The notes below the pieces were generated by a model. The model was not told where the DNA came from. It ran no database searches and saw only the letters and a list, made by a program, of their open reading frames with translations. DNA of 64,000 bases from Strongyloides papillosus (Eukaryota; Nematoda; Chromadorea; Rhabditida; Strongyloididae): the NCBI GenBank assembly GCA_005656395.1, contig SRSI01000010.1:1550001-1614000 (forward strand). Direction: 5' to 3'. Position 1 is the first letter of the stretch; every line of letters starts with the position of its first letter. A program made the translations under genes and the position numbers. This document shows, piece after piece, positions 36,522 to 48,419 of the stretch.

Positions 36522-37023
36522 TTAAATTTTAGTTGAATTGTTGTTTTTACACTGCAGAGTAGTATCTTTTGATAAATCAACGACTCCTAGATCACAGTAT
36601 TTCAAAGGAACATCTCCTATATTAACATAAATTTGGGGTACATTATAGTCAATTTGCTTCTAAATATATATAGTGTGTGTTTTAAATTAAAGTTAGACTT
36701 ACCATATTTCTTCCCTTAATATTACAAAAATGTCCTACTTTAAGTAACGGTCTTATTGTTGAAAATTCTTTTTCACTTCCGTAAAATGTGATACGACCCA
36801 TTAAATCAGTTGAAGCTCTATTCAATAAATCATCGAATGAAAATGTATCTTTTTCATAGAGCTCCAGTACAACATGTTCCAATGGTTTCCCATTACATAA
36901 AAATACACCTTTAATACCAACAGTTTGAACTGATCTAGTAAATAAAGATTCCAAAGATTCAATCAAATAAATATTTGTAGAAAGATTTAAAAATAAAAAA
37001 ATGATGAAATTTTTCCAATGCAT
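36522..37023 (-). CDS. Transthyretin-like secreted protein 3, diverged
   Basis: Minus strand, exons 37023-36703 and 36659-36522, 152 aa. A signal peptide (IIFLFLNLSTNIYLIESL) precedes VGIKGVFLCNGKPLEHVVLELYEKD, then DLLNRASTDLMGRITFYGSEKEF, VGHFCNIKGRNM and, in exon 2, VPLKYCDLGVVDLS. The cysteine spacing fits the TTL fold. The gene is convergent with copy 2, with only 57 bp between their stops. It resembles copy 4 most closely (NRxxTDxxGRxxFYGSE and CNxKGRN in both), so the pair is probably a local duplication. Confidence 0.87.
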
Positions 37024-37218
37024 GTTAAGAAATTAGTTTAATCAAATAAATAATTTTTTTAATTTTTCAAGGTTATTAAATAGAGAATAAGTTTTTGTGT
37101 TATAAGGTAAAAATAAAATCATGTTTATTGTATATTTAAATGTGACACATTAATTGGCGAGTAAATATATTTATATTTTATAAAATTAAACTTTTTAAGA
37201 ATAGTTTTAAAAAATGAA

Positions 37219-37707
37219 TCATGTTGTGTTGAGGCAATTTAAAGATGTTGTATTGGCTAAATCAACAACACCTAAGTTGCAAAAGGTCTTCGGTGTATTT
37301 CCAACTGTTATATATTGTAGAGGTAACAATTGTTCCAATTTTTTCTATAATAACACGTCATATTTTATTATAATCAAACTTACAGAATTTCTACCTTTAA
37401 CATTACATTGGTGTTCAACAACGATCAATGGTGTAATTTTGCCTATTTCAAATTCGGAACCATAGAAATTAAATCTTCCTTTCATATCTGTATATTGTCT
37501 ATTCATAAGATCATTAAAACTATTTCTATCTCTATCAAATAATTGAACTTTAATCATTTCTGTAGGTTTATTGTTGCATAAAAAAGTTCCAGAAATTCCA
37601 TACGATTGTTCTTTTTTAATATTTACTTTATCTGATATTTTGTCAAGAAAAGAAGCGTTATTATTATTGATAAATATAATAAGAATTATATATGTAAGAA
37701 AATACAT
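37219..37707 (-). CDS. Transthyretin-like secreted protein 4, diverged
   Basis: Minus strand, exons 37707-37384 and 37344-37219, 149 aa with a 39-nt intron. A signal peptide (FLTYIILIIFINNNNASF) leads into YGISGTFLCNNKPTEMIKVQLFDRD, LMNRQYTDMKGRFNFYGSEFEIG, VVEHQCNVKGRNS, and in exon 2 TPKTFCNLGVVDLANT. The second exon has several Asn-x-Thr sites. It lies 195 bp upstream of copy 3 on the same strand and shares its exon structure and phase, which supports tandem duplication. Confidence 0.87.
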
Positions 37708-39043
37708 GTTAAATAATAAAATTGAATGAATATTTTTAATAGTTATTCTACCAGACAGATTACATCTTACATATTTATGTGTCTTTAAATTAAAATGTGA
37801 TGAGTCATTTTATTAGAATTATTAAATAAGAAGGAACATAAAAAGTGGAAGTAATCGTCATTCTAATATATGAATAATAGTTTTGAATGTAAACTTAAAA
37901 CATAAATATTGACAATAATAATTGAAAAGCATTTTTTTGTGAATTTGACTAAGCTTACTATAAATATAAATTTTTAAGATCTATTTACTCACATTAAAAT
38001 TTTGTAAATTCATTAAGTAATTTTGAAAATGCGAGAATTTATCATTTTTTAAATCGTAAACAAAAATTAATCTTTTGATTTAAAGTAATCTCAGAGTTGG
38101 TAAATAAGAAATTTGGATGGTGTTTGCTACAAAATTGAATAAGATAAAAATGTCTGTCGCAAACAAATATGTCTATAGTTAAACTGTATGTATGTGAAGA
38201 AAAAAGGAATAATCTACAATTCATTGCGTATATTTTTAGAAAAAATTTAAATGTTTAAATTTCATAATACTTTCTAAAATTTAATTGATTATAAATGTTG
38301 TGAAATTTAGTAAAATCCTTGAGTATATTTTGCAACAAAGGAAAATACACTAAAGGATATTTTTCTATACCTTTTCAAGAAGGTTATTCCTTTTCAATTT
38401 GTCTAAACAATAGATACAATAAAGCATTAATTACTTCATTCTCTTTTATTACTAGCAACGTTTCAAAAACACTTGGAAATTGTATTTTTGCTAAAAAGTT
38501 TTAACGACGAAGTATAAAATACTACCATACCAACTTTATATAATAACAAAATAACTTATATTGTGTTAAATTGAGAAATTTCATAAATTGTATATTAAAA
38601 AATCATGGGAGATCTTACTAAATGAAATCTTAATTATTTAATAAAATGTTTCCATAACATAAAAGAATTATCATTAATATATAGTTTCATAAGGCAAAGA
38701 AAACAGATTCATTTTGTTCCAATAAAAAAAACTGTCTTATCTAAGTAAATACAACGCTTTGTAAACTTCTCATGATTTTTGAAAGTAAAGCTCCATATAA
38801 AATACGAATTGATTTAATCTAAAAAATGTTGATATCCTCTCTCCCTTTTTTTAATGCCATAAAATTAAAAAGTTGTTTAACGCTATTTGACGAGTTGACA
38901 TTAGAAACAGTTAACTAGAGAGAAGATATTCCTGCAGCGAAAATGATAAACTTTAATCTATGGAGCGAAAATACGCGACATTATTGTTCTAAAAACGTTA
39001 TAGCTGTAAATCGTCTTGTATCAATTAACAATTACTATAAAAT
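37708..39043. other. Intergenic region between transthyretin-like copy 4 and the NuMA-like gene
   Basis: About 1.3 kb, divergent promoters expected. AT-rich; small ORFs at 38042-38224 and 38319-38504 lack family features. Bases 38830-39030 are a little richer in C/G and adjoin the NuMA-like start. Confidence 0.5.
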
Positions 39044-41413
39044 ATGATAAATCACGACCTCGCACAAGGAGTTCTGGATTTTGTAAGTCTAATTTATTGA
39101 TATTATAATTTTTTTCAAGTTTAATGAATTAGGGAGAGAGTATTTCCAATGTCTTGAAGTAGATTCGCTAGCGGCCGTTTTTGATTGTATAATACCAAAA
39201 ACACTAGATTATATGTATGTTTAAAACTTTTTAAATTTCAATTTTTGTATTTTAGATATAAAACAACGAACACTGTTGAAGTTCCAGGAAGTACTATTTT
39301 TGAATCACTCTATCTACTTTTAGAAATTCTATCTGATGACATAAGATTTGTTGATATTATAGAGTTTACCAAAGCCGCGAAAGGTGATGACTTAGAACAA
39401 CTAAAACTTCTCGCCTTAACATTATACCAATTGGCAATACTTGACTGTAATATGGTTGGTAAGATAAGTGAATCTCTTAACCCTGAATCTGTTGGGAAAG
39501 TTGTTGAATTGATAAATTTTCTGGAAAATCCATGTAACTGGCCCCAAGATCAACAATGGAGTTTTATTCTCATATCGAAGGAAAGACAAAGTGTTTTGCC
39601 ATCCGATATTGATAAAGAAAACTTCCAGGCCCCAAGGAATTCATTATGTCAAACACCAATGGGTTGGAGAAAACAAGTTCAACCTAACAGTACGTTAACA
39701 AGTAAAAGTCGCGCCAGAAGCATGTATACCTTTACTCCATCAACACATTTCAATGCATCTTTTGTCAATAGTCCTATAGGAAATGTCATGTGCTCACCTT
39801 CGTTTGAAGCAAAAAGAGAGTTAAGAAAGTTGAAAAATGCGTACAACAAAGTCATGAGAGAATATGAAGAATCAGAAAAAGCAAACGCAAGGATGAATGA
39901 GGCCTTCAATACAATGAAGAAGCACTTCACCGAAAAGATAACTAATCTCGAATGTCAACTAGATAACAAAAAATATGAATGCTCTGAATTGGTAGAACAA
40001 CTCGAGAAGCAAGTCGTGACTGCTAATAAAGCGGAAAGTTTGCAAGAATCTAATAAAAAACTATCCATGACTGTCGCTTCTTTACGGAGTGACGTTGAAC
40101 GTCTAACATGTATCAATGATGATAATTCCAAGAGATGCTTTTCCCTGGAGAAAGACATTAGATCTAAAGAAGAGAAAATAAATTTACTTGAAAAAGACTT
40201 ATCTGAGAAGGAGAATTACATTATGAATGTTCTTGATAAACATAAGAATGAATTAGATAGGAAAGAGCGGGAGAAATTACAACTTACTGAGAAACTTAAT
40301 AATTTGATTGAACATAATCAAGAATTAACAAAAGATCGACTAAGACTTAAGGAAGAGTTAATCGAAGAACAAAGTAATGCACATGAAGAACAACATGTTA
40401 TTCGTAGTCACTATCAAGCGAAAATTGCGGAACTAAGTAAAAAAGTTGATGATTTTTCAAAAAAGAATGAAACTTTATTGAGTCAAAATGAGCATTTAAA
40501 AATCTCTCTTCTTAATGCTCAAGAAGAAAAGAATCAATTAGAAGATGAGATTTCAGAACTTAAGGAGACAATCTTATCGAAAGAGGAACTTGTAAAAACA
40601 TCAGTACAAAGAGAAGAAACGCTTACCAACTTGAATAGTCGGTTAACTATGAAAATAAAAAGATTAGAAGGGGATATAGAGACAACCAAGAAAACGTGCC
40701 AAGAGGAAGTCAAGAAATATAGTGAACTAATTGAGCGTCAAAATTTATTTACGGAAAGTGATATGATTAAAGAACAAAATGAAGAAATAAATAAACTCAA
40801 AGAAAATATTACGTATCTTGAAGAGGAAAAAGATAAGGCCCTTTATGAGATTGATGAATTAAAAGAAGAAATAAGAGTTCTTGAGGAAGAAAAAAAAAGT
40901 TGGGAAATGTTCAAAAACTCGGACAAAAATTTTTTTTGTAAAGTTGATGATAATATGTTTAATAATCATCCTTCGATATTTGAAGAATCTTCCTCTAACA
41001 CAGAGCTTCTTAGCAATGGTCCAAATGATTTTAATTTTGACTCGGAGTCTTTGGCAATGTTTGCGAATAGCGTAGTTGAGGGTGGAAGTGATGACACATC
41101 ATCATATAGTGCAGAAATTGAACTTGAAGAATGTACCTTTACAACGTTTGCAGGAGGCATGACTCAGATATGTCGTATCGGAAGAGATACGTTCTTTGCT
41201 AGTGAGGATGATGAATCTGAGTACCAAACTGCCGACCAATTTTTACGTGATTCTAGAAATAGTTGTTATGGATCTTCATATTTAGAGTCAATTGCTGAAG
41301 AGGATGGCGAACTGATGAGGTCACTTTCAACAAAGAGTCTTCATTCCAAAGTAGGGAAGAAAAAATTATTTTCCAAGATCAGTAAAAGAATTTCAAGAGC
41401 TAAATTATTATAG
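39044..41413 (+). CDS. NuMA/LIN-5-like coiled-coil spindle protein
   Basis: Exons 39044-39082, 39120-39214 and 39256-41413 give 763 aa. Introns are 37 and 41 nt. Residues 1-135 form a HOOK-like helical domain (LAQGVLDFFNELGREYF, SLYLLLEILSDD, ALTLYQLAILDC). A linker holds the short SPIGNVMCSPSFEAKRELRKL, which matches the SPMGDILQTPQF...RRLKK motif after the HOOK domain of NuMA. Residues about 225-597 are coiled coil, followed by an acidic Ser-rich tail ending in a basic KKKLFSKISKRISRAK. In this family the N-terminus binds dynein and the tail binds GPR/LGN at the cortex for spindle positioning; that role is inferred. A generic HOOK-domain dynein adaptor is the alternative. It is first in a same-strand run of five genes. 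Confidence 0.65.
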
Positions 41414-41764
41414 TACTTTTTATTGTTATTTTTTTATTTCTAAATGTATATATTTGTATCATTTTACTAATTTTTAATTCGTGAAGTTATTATAAAATGT
41501 TTTAAATTCTATTATTTTTCTTATAACGATTAGGTGTTTTTATCATGTAAATATATATAATATTTGTATGAAATATTATTATTCTTGTTTTGAAAAGGCA
41601 ATTATCTTGTTGAATAAGTGTTTCTCATCTGTAATATATATTTTTATGGTAAATTTATATTAATATAATTGTTTTATATAATTATCCTTTAATTTGTCTG
41701 TATTTGTTTATGATGACGTGGTTATTGTCGAGTGTATGCAACTTTCATATATTTTTTTAGATAA
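41414..41764. other. Spacer between NuMA-like gene and BET1
   Basis: 351 bp, AT-rich, ending in ATATTTTTTTAG at 41749-41760, 4 nt before the BET1 ATG. That acceptor with a 4-nt leader fits SL trans-splicing. Confidence 0.5.
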
Positions 41765-42119
41765 ATGGCTTATAACAGGCCTAGAAATGGCACAAGACCG
41801 GATCATTTTTTAGAGCAACAAAATAATGAACTGACAGAAAATTTGGCAAATAAAGCAAAAGCTCTCAAAAGAATAACTATTGCTATTAGTGATGATGTCC
41901 GTGAACAAAATCGTCTTCTCAATGAAATGGTGAGCCTCAAATTAAAATTTTTACAATTATTTGTAGGATGACGATTTTTTAAAATCAAATAGTCTTCTTG
42001 GAACAACAATGAAAAAACTTGGAATTGTTACACGATCAGGTGGAAATAAATTACTGCTATATTTAGTATTATTTGCACTTTTTGTTTTCTTTGTAATTTA
42101 TAGTCTTATGAAAAAGTAA
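41765..42119 (+). CDS. BET1-type SNARE of the ER-Golgi route
   Basis: Exons 41765-41929 and 41967-42119 encode 105 aa; the intron is 37 nt. A Qc-SNARE for ER-to-Golgi vesicle fusion. The N-terminus is short; the SNARE helix runs from about NELTENLANKAKALKRITIAI through LLNEMDDDFLKSNSLLGTTMKKL, and a single C-terminal membrane anchor follows (LLLYLVLFALFVFFVIYSLM) with two lysines at the end. Composition and length match BET1 (human 118 aa). The start follows a T-rich AG acceptor by 4 nt. Confidence 0.88.
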
Positions 42120-42484
42120 TTAAGAAAGTGTAGCCGGAATGACGAATATTGTACATACACTAACTATGTTAACAAATAAATGCTTCAACTATTTAGAGAT
42201 GACCATATAAATAAAGTATAACTATCCTTTTTTATTACTTGAAGCTTCTAAATCAGATTTGAATATATCTTTATTATTAATTTAAAAAACATTTAAATAA
42301 TTTTGGCATAAATAAACATTTTTTTGCTATACTTTGTTAATCCTCATAATTTCCCATTATGATTGTTTGGAGTAAGGTCACTTGGTACTGTATGTCCACA
42401 TATGTTGTTATTTCGTAACACGTATCGCTTAAATATAGTTTTTAATTTATAGATTTTTGTTGTAAAATTTAGAAATTTCTTAAC
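42120..42484. other. Spacer between BET1 and SPCS1
   Basis: 365 bp. AT-rich with an AATAAAG poly(A)-type signal near 42210, and a TAAAATTTAG at about 42461-42470, 14 nt before the SPCS1 start, as a possible trans-splice acceptor. Confidence 0.45.
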
Positions 42485-42857
42485 ATGGATAATATTATTG
42501 CTATGCTACCCTCTTGGATGACCTGTTTTTCCACACATATGGATTTCCATGGTCAGCAAAAAGCCGAAAGAATCTATGAAGTATGTTTAGAAATAGTTTT
42601 TTTTTAATAAAAAATCATTGTAGATAATTATTGTTATGTCAGCAATAATTGGTTTTTTTATTGGTTTCTTTACACAACAGATTTCTCATATGGTTTTTTC
42701 GATCGGATTTGGTTTTGCGTTGTCATGTATTGTTGTTTTGCCACCATGGCCTTGCTTCAGAAAACATCCTGTACAATGGTTACCAAATGTTGTCCCACCA
42801 AAGAATGAAGAGGTTGAGGACAAACCAAAGGATGAATCAGAGAAGAAAAACGACTAG
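42485..42857 (+). CDS. Signal peptidase complex subunit 1 (SPCS1/SPC12)
   Basis: ER membrane subunit of the signal peptidase complex; not catalytic. Exons 42485-42580 and 42624-42857 give 109 aa. Marks: MDFHGQQKAERIYE (human MDYKGQKLAEQMFQ), two membrane helices (VMSAIIGFFIGFFTQQI and VFSIGFGFALSCIVVL), then PPWPCFRKHPVQWLP, which is diagnostic, and a charged cytosolic tail. Length matches human (102 aa). It is 168 bp upstream of Lon, close enough for an operon. Confidence 0.92.
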
Positions 42858-43025
42858 TTTTTTTTTATTTTATAATTACCATAAATTATGAGATTATGTT
42901 TATTGGTACTTTTAATTTATGTTTAAAATTTTTATATAGTAGTTGGTTGTTGTTATTTTTTTGGTTTTTTTGCCACAGAATATTTTTTTTTCATTTTCCA
43001 TTCTGTTTACATTTTTAGAGTAGAT

Positions 43026-45932
43026 ATGTCTCTTCTACTTAAAAAAGGAGTTGCTACACTATTTCGCACTAATCAAATATTTTCACTATTTAGAAATAGT
43101 ACAAAACAATATAGTACATATAATTTTTTAAAAACTTCACAAGCGAATTATATTACTCAGCAATTTCGATTTTCATCAAGTAATAAAAAAAATGATGACG
43201 ACGATGATAATTCAGACAAAAAATCAGATACTCTCCCAAACAACAGTGGAAAGGTGTACGATATTGGATCTCCTTCTCAGACAGAGGTATCTGCTCCGAT
43301 TTTAGAGTGGGGTGCTCCGTTGAAAGCTACAATACCAGATGTATGGCCTGATGTGCCTATTATTGCGATTAACAGGTATCCACTTTTTCCTGGATTTATA
43401 AAAAAAGTTGATATTGTAAAGGATGAAAAGTTGAAAGAGCTTTTGAGGAGAAAAACTGCATTAAGGCATCCTTATGTTGGTGTTTTTGTTAAAAAAGATG
43501 ATGAAAACAGGTCAGAATCAGTTGAATCGATGAAGGATCTTTACAATGTCGGAAGTTTTGCACAAATAATAGAGATGAGAGATACAGGAAACGTTATTGA
43601 ATTGGTTTTAAGTGCAATTAGAAAAATTAGGCTACTAGAAAAGATTGATGATACAACAGATAAAAAGACTTCAGAAGGTGGATATAAAACTATTAATAGA
43701 TTAAATACAAGACGAAATGGTAAATTAAAAAAAGAAAAGGAAGTTGAAGAAAAAGTTGATGGAAAATTAATGATCGATGAAGCTAATGTTCCAAAAAATT
43801 TAATTTATGGAAGAACAGAAAATGTTGTTGAAGATACAGTTGTAAAAACGACAGAAATTAAAGCACGTATGCAAGCTATAGTACAGACAATTCGTGATGT
43901 AGTACAGTATAATCCATTATTTGGACAACAAATAAATTTACTTCTTCATCCTTCACAAAATGTTATTGATAATCCAGTATATCTATGTGATTTAGTTAGT
44001 ACTCTTGTTCAAAGTGCTGAAACAAAAGATTTACAAGCTGTAATGGAAGAAAGAAATATAAGTAAAAGATTAGACCACGCCTTAGAATTAGCTCAAAAAG
44101 AAAAGACTGTTGCTAAATTAAAATTTGATATCAACAGAGATGTAGAAAAAAAGGTTCAAGATCAGCATAGGAAATACCTTCTTAATGAACAACTAAAAGC
44201 TTTAAAAAAAGAATTAGGAATTGAAAAAGAAGATAAAAGTACAATTATTGAGAAAATGGAAGAAAGAATAAGTAAACTTACGGTTCCAGAATATGCTAAG
44301 AAAGTTATTGATGAAGAGAAAACAAAGCTTGGTTTTCTTGATTCTCATTCACAGGAATTTTCTGTTTGTCGTAACTATTTAGATTGGTTAACAAGTATGC
44401 CTTGGGGAAAAACAACGGAAGAATCAATGGATATTGAAAAGGCTACAAAGATTTTAGATGAAGATCACTATGGAATGAAAGATGTAAAAGATCGGATTCT
44501 TGAATTTATTGCAGTTGGAATTTTAAAAAATAAAATCAGTGGTAAAATTCTTTGCTTCCATGGTCCTCCCGGTGTTGGTAAAACTTCAATTGCAAGATCC
44601 ATTGCAAGATCACTAAATAGAGAATACTATAGGTTTTCAGTTGGTGGCCTACATGACGTTGCTGAAATAAAAGGTCATAGAAGAACATATATTGGTGCAA
44701 TGCCTGGTAAAATTGTACAAGCATTAAAGAAGGTACAATGTGAAAATCCATTGATTCTTATTGATGAAATAGATAAATTAGGTGGTAGTGGATATCATGG
44801 AGATCCTGCTAGCGCATTACTTGAAATGTTAGATCCAGAGCAAAATGTTAATTTTAATGATCACTTTTTAGATGTACCTTTAGATTTGTCTAAAATTTTA
44901 TTCATTTGTACAGCAAATGAAATTAGTAAAATTCCTGGACCATTGAAAGATCGTATGGAACTAATTGAAGTCTCAGGATATGTAGCGGAAGAGAAAATAA
45001 ATATTGCTAATTCTTATTTGATTCCCAATACTGCAAAGGAAACTAATATATCTTCTGAATTATTAGATATTAAAGATAACGCTTTAGATAGAATGATTAG
45101 ACAATATTGTAGAGAAAGTGGTGTTAGAAATTTACAAAAACATATCGAAAAAATCTTTAGAAAGGCTGCAATTGAAATAGCTAGAAGACCTGAAGGTGTT
45201 GATGGTAAGCAAATAGTTGTTGACAATGAAAATTTAGAAAAATATGTTGGTAGACCTAAGTTTACCTCAGATCGTTTATATGATGTTACACCACCTGGTG
45301 TGGTCATGGGCCTAGCATGGACAGCAATGGGTGGAAGTGCCTTATATATTGAAACTGTGCTAAGAAAAAAATTGTCTGAAACTGAGAAGGATTCTAATAG
45401 CAGTAAAAAAGCAGTACCAGAAGGTTCAGTAGAAATTACTGGACATCTTGGTGATGTAATGAAAGAATCGGTCAAAATAAGTTATACAGTTGCTAAAAAT
45501 TATATAATGAAAATTGATCCTAAAAATGATTTCCTTGACAAAGCTCATTTACATGTTCATGTTCCAGAGGTAATCAAATATTTATAAAATAGTTTATTTA
45601 TTTATGTTTTTTTTTTTCAGGGTGCTACACCAAAAGATGGACCATCCGCTGGAATAACTATTACTTCATCTTTCATTTCATTAGCACTTAATAAACCTCT
45701 TAGAGAAAATGTAGCAATGACTGGTGAAATATCACTCACAGGAAAAGTGTTGCCAGTTGGAGGTATCAAAGAAAAAATTATTGCTGCTAAAAGAGCAGGA
45801 ATTACAAATGTCATTATACCATTCGAAAATCAAAAAGACATTGAAGATTTACAGGACTTTATTAAAAACGATATTGAAATTAAATTTGCTAAAACATATA
45901 GTGATGTATATGATTATATATTCGAAAATTAG
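43026..45932 (+). CDS. lonp-1: Mitochondrial Lon protease
   Basis: ATP-dependent serine protease of the mitochondrial matrix that degrades damaged proteins and binds mtDNA. Exons 43026-45569 and 45621-45932 encode 951 aa. The basic, Ser/Asn-rich N-terminus fits an import signal. Then come the LON substrate-binding domain (IIAINRYPLFPGFIK), a long helical region, the AAA+ module with Walker A GPPGVGKT (513-520) and Walker B LILIDEID (576-583), and the protease domain. Exon 2 carries the catalytic Ser857 (PKDGPSAG) and Lys900 (GGIKEK), 43 residues apart as in E. coli Lon. A TTTTTAG acceptor ends 7 nt before the ATG, in line with a trans-spliced downstream operon gene. Confidence 0.97.
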
Positions 45933-46125
45933 AAATCAATTGTTGTTTAAGGTTAATAATGATCTTTAGAAATAGTTATGCGATGATATCATTTTTTATT
46001 TTCTTTAATATTAAACTAAATTGTTAAACTAAATGGAATTTAAATAAATTTTTGTTTTTTAATATATAAGGTTGTGGACCTAAATTACTTTGTTTTTTTA
46101 ATATTGATAATTCGGTTTTTATTAG

Positions 46126-46830
46126 ATGATTGAAGAAATTGATGATAAGGAGATCGAACCACTAAAGGATTTAAAAATTGCGGAAAAAGAAGAGACAGAA
46201 GTAGTTGATTTATCTGTAGATGATGAAAAGAATTTGTTAGAAGAAAGAATAAAAAGAGAAAATGATATGGAAGATGAAGAACTTGAAAATTTACAGGCTA
46301 AAGCATTAGAAGAGAAAAAAAATGGAAATATTCATTTTGGTGAAAAGCGATTTTCGGAAGCTCTTAATAATTACCAACATTGTATTGAAATTTGTCCACT
46401 GAAATTCACCAAAGATCATTCTATATTTCATGGGAATATTTCGGCTTGTTACATAAAATTGGAGAACTGGGAAAGTGCGATAAATTCAATAGAAGAAGCT
46501 TTAAAACTTGATCCAAACAATTTAAAGTTTATTGAGAGAAGAGCATTTGCGAGAAAAAATAAAAAAGGTGAATCTTTAGAATTAGCAATTGAGGATTATA
46601 AATTGTTAATTGAAAAAAGCACTGATAAAAATGCAAAAGCCGGTTATGCACTAAAAATTAAGGAGATTGAGAATTTAATAGTGGAAAGAAATGAGAAATT
46701 AAAAAATGAACTCTTTGATGGTCTTAAAAAGTTTGGTGATTTTTGTTTGAAACCTTTTGGGTTATCTACCAATAATTTTGAATTAAAACAAAATGACGAA
46801 GGTGGATATTCAATAAATATGAAACAATGA
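46126..46830 (+). CDS. TTC1-like tetratricopeptide protein
   Basis: Single exon, 234 aa. An acidic N-terminus is followed by three TPR motifs (about 54-165: KKNGNIHFGEKRFSEALNNY, FHGNISACYIKL, AINSIEEALKLDPNN), then a charged helical region. The C-terminal LKPFGLSTNNFELKQNDE matches the diagnostic end of human TTC1 (LRPFGLSTENFQIKQ). TTC1 is an adaptor reported to bind Hsp90/Hsp70 and Ras-type proteins. The ATG follows directly after a TTTTTATTAG acceptor at 46116-46125, so the trans-spliced mRNA would have almost no leader. It is 193 bp downstream of Lon. Confidence 0.85.
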   Translation: MIEEIDDKEIEPLKDLKIAEKEETEVVDLSVDDEKNLLEERIKRENDMEDEELENLQAKALEEKKNGNIHFGEKRFSEALNNYQHCIEICPLKFTKDHSIFHGNISACYIKLENWESAINSIEEALKLDPNNLKFIERRAFARKNKKGESLELAIEDYKLLIEKSTDKNAKAGYALKIKEIENLIVERNEKLKNELFDGLKKFGDFCLKPFGLSTNNFELKQNDEGGYSINMKQ

Positions 46831-48419
46831 TTTTGTTTATTTTCTACAGTTAATTAAAATATTAATTTTTTATAAAATTAATTAGCATGTATTAAATTCA
46901 AATACTGAATTGTATGTAATTGACAACTTCGATAAAATAAAATTTTTATATTTTACCATACATTTCTTTAGAATATGTTGTATTTACTTTTGAAAATAGT
47001 GTTCCTATCTTTAGAATGGTTGGTGACTTTTTAATAAATGTTAAAAAAATCTATATTTTTGGAAATTGCATTTTTAATTTTCAAGAAATTTTTTTATAGA
47101 AATTAAATTTATTATTTTGTGTAGGCGTTAAGAAGGGGAGAGGGGACATTCGCTTGTCCATGGGTAAGCGAAATGGCTTTTTTTGTAACATACAAAATAT
47201 GGACAAGCGAAAAGTCATTTTTCTTATTTTGTATTAACATAGTTTCGTTGTATAACTAGCCATTTTTTATGATTTTTTCGAAGATAGTACACCAGTTTCA
47301 TACATTTTCCTATAAAACTATAGCATTGCATTCCGGAAAAATTGCGCTGCTGTCATAAATCAATGCATATAGGAAATGGATATAGATAGTCTACGAATGG
47401 AACTTGAAAAAATTTGCTTACCCAAATTTTGTGTAAAAAAAAATTTATACCATTTCGCTTGTCCATGAGTAACCCATGGGTAAACGAAATGGCATTTTTT
47501 AAAAAAAGGAAAAATTATGGGTAACCATGGACAAGCGAATGTCCACCGTTTCCTTATTGAATGACCCTCTTATTTTGTAAATTTTACACAAAATTGAACA
47601 TTAAACTACAATTTGTTGATATAAAATTTCATCGAAACTACAATAAAAGTGAAGCCTTATAGCTCTCTAAATGTAATGACTGATTCACAGAAATCAAATA
47701 ATATTTAATGTTTTGAGAATAAAATTGTAATATTAATTCAAACATATTCTTTAAAATTATTTCAATGTGTAATCCATTAATATTTCTCAGATTAAAACAA
47801 ATATTTCAAATAATAACTAATAAATTAAATTATACCATTAGTAAAATTGCGAGTAATTCAAAAAAATCATAGTAATAAATGAAATAATATATAAACCATA
47901 ACATTTCAAGATTAAAATATTTTTACTATACATGAAAAATACGTAAAATTTAATTTTAAAGAATTTAAAAAATATACTTGATTTAATTGTATTTATAAAA
48001 TAACAACATCCCATTAATAATTGTAATTGCTTATTTTTTAGTAATATTCTGATAAGCACTAATTACTTAAATAGAAAATAATTTAAAAATTACTGTGTGA
48101 ACTTAACGTAAAAATAACATGAATTTTTTTAATACCTTTATAAAATTTTTATTAACAAATAAATTTTACATAATTATTATCATCCAATAAAGAAGATATA
48201 ATATATGTGTACAGGTTCAAAATAACACTATCAGTGCGATAGATCAAAAAATAAAATTGAAACAATTATAAACAGGTCATGATAATAAAAGCTAGATTTC
48301 ATAGTACTTTATATCGCGTAAAAGTATCTAAAAACTTGTATTTACATGTATACAAAAAAATTATAAAAAGAAAAAAAAATGATTAGAAAATATCATTTCA
48401 TTTGGTCATTTCTATTAAG
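46831..48419. other. Intergenic region with a MITE-like element
   Basis: About 1.6 kb between TTC1 and the collagen. Bases 47124-47570 hold an inverted-repeat element described separately. The flanks are AT-rich. The minus-strand ORF 47838-48059 has no family features. Confidence 0.55.
47124..47570. mobile_element. MITE-like element with long imperfect terminal inverted repeats, TA-flanked
   Basis: About 447 bp. The left end (GGACATTCGCTTGTCCATGG at 47144-47163) recurs in reverse complement at the right end (GGACATTCGCTTGTCCATGG read from 47543 back to 47524). The similarity extends outward to both ends, where AGGCGTTA and AGGGTCATT face each other. Inner copies of TCGCTTGTCCAT and its complement near 47205 and 47456 give subterminal hairpins. 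TA stands on both sides (47122-47123 and 47571-47572), as for Tc1/mariner target sites. No transposase ORF is present, so it is non-autonomous. Family assignment is inference. Confidence 0.65.

Noticed and set aside
45014..45475. 153-codon minus-strand ORF
   Set aside because: Opposite the Lon protease domain; no independent evidence.
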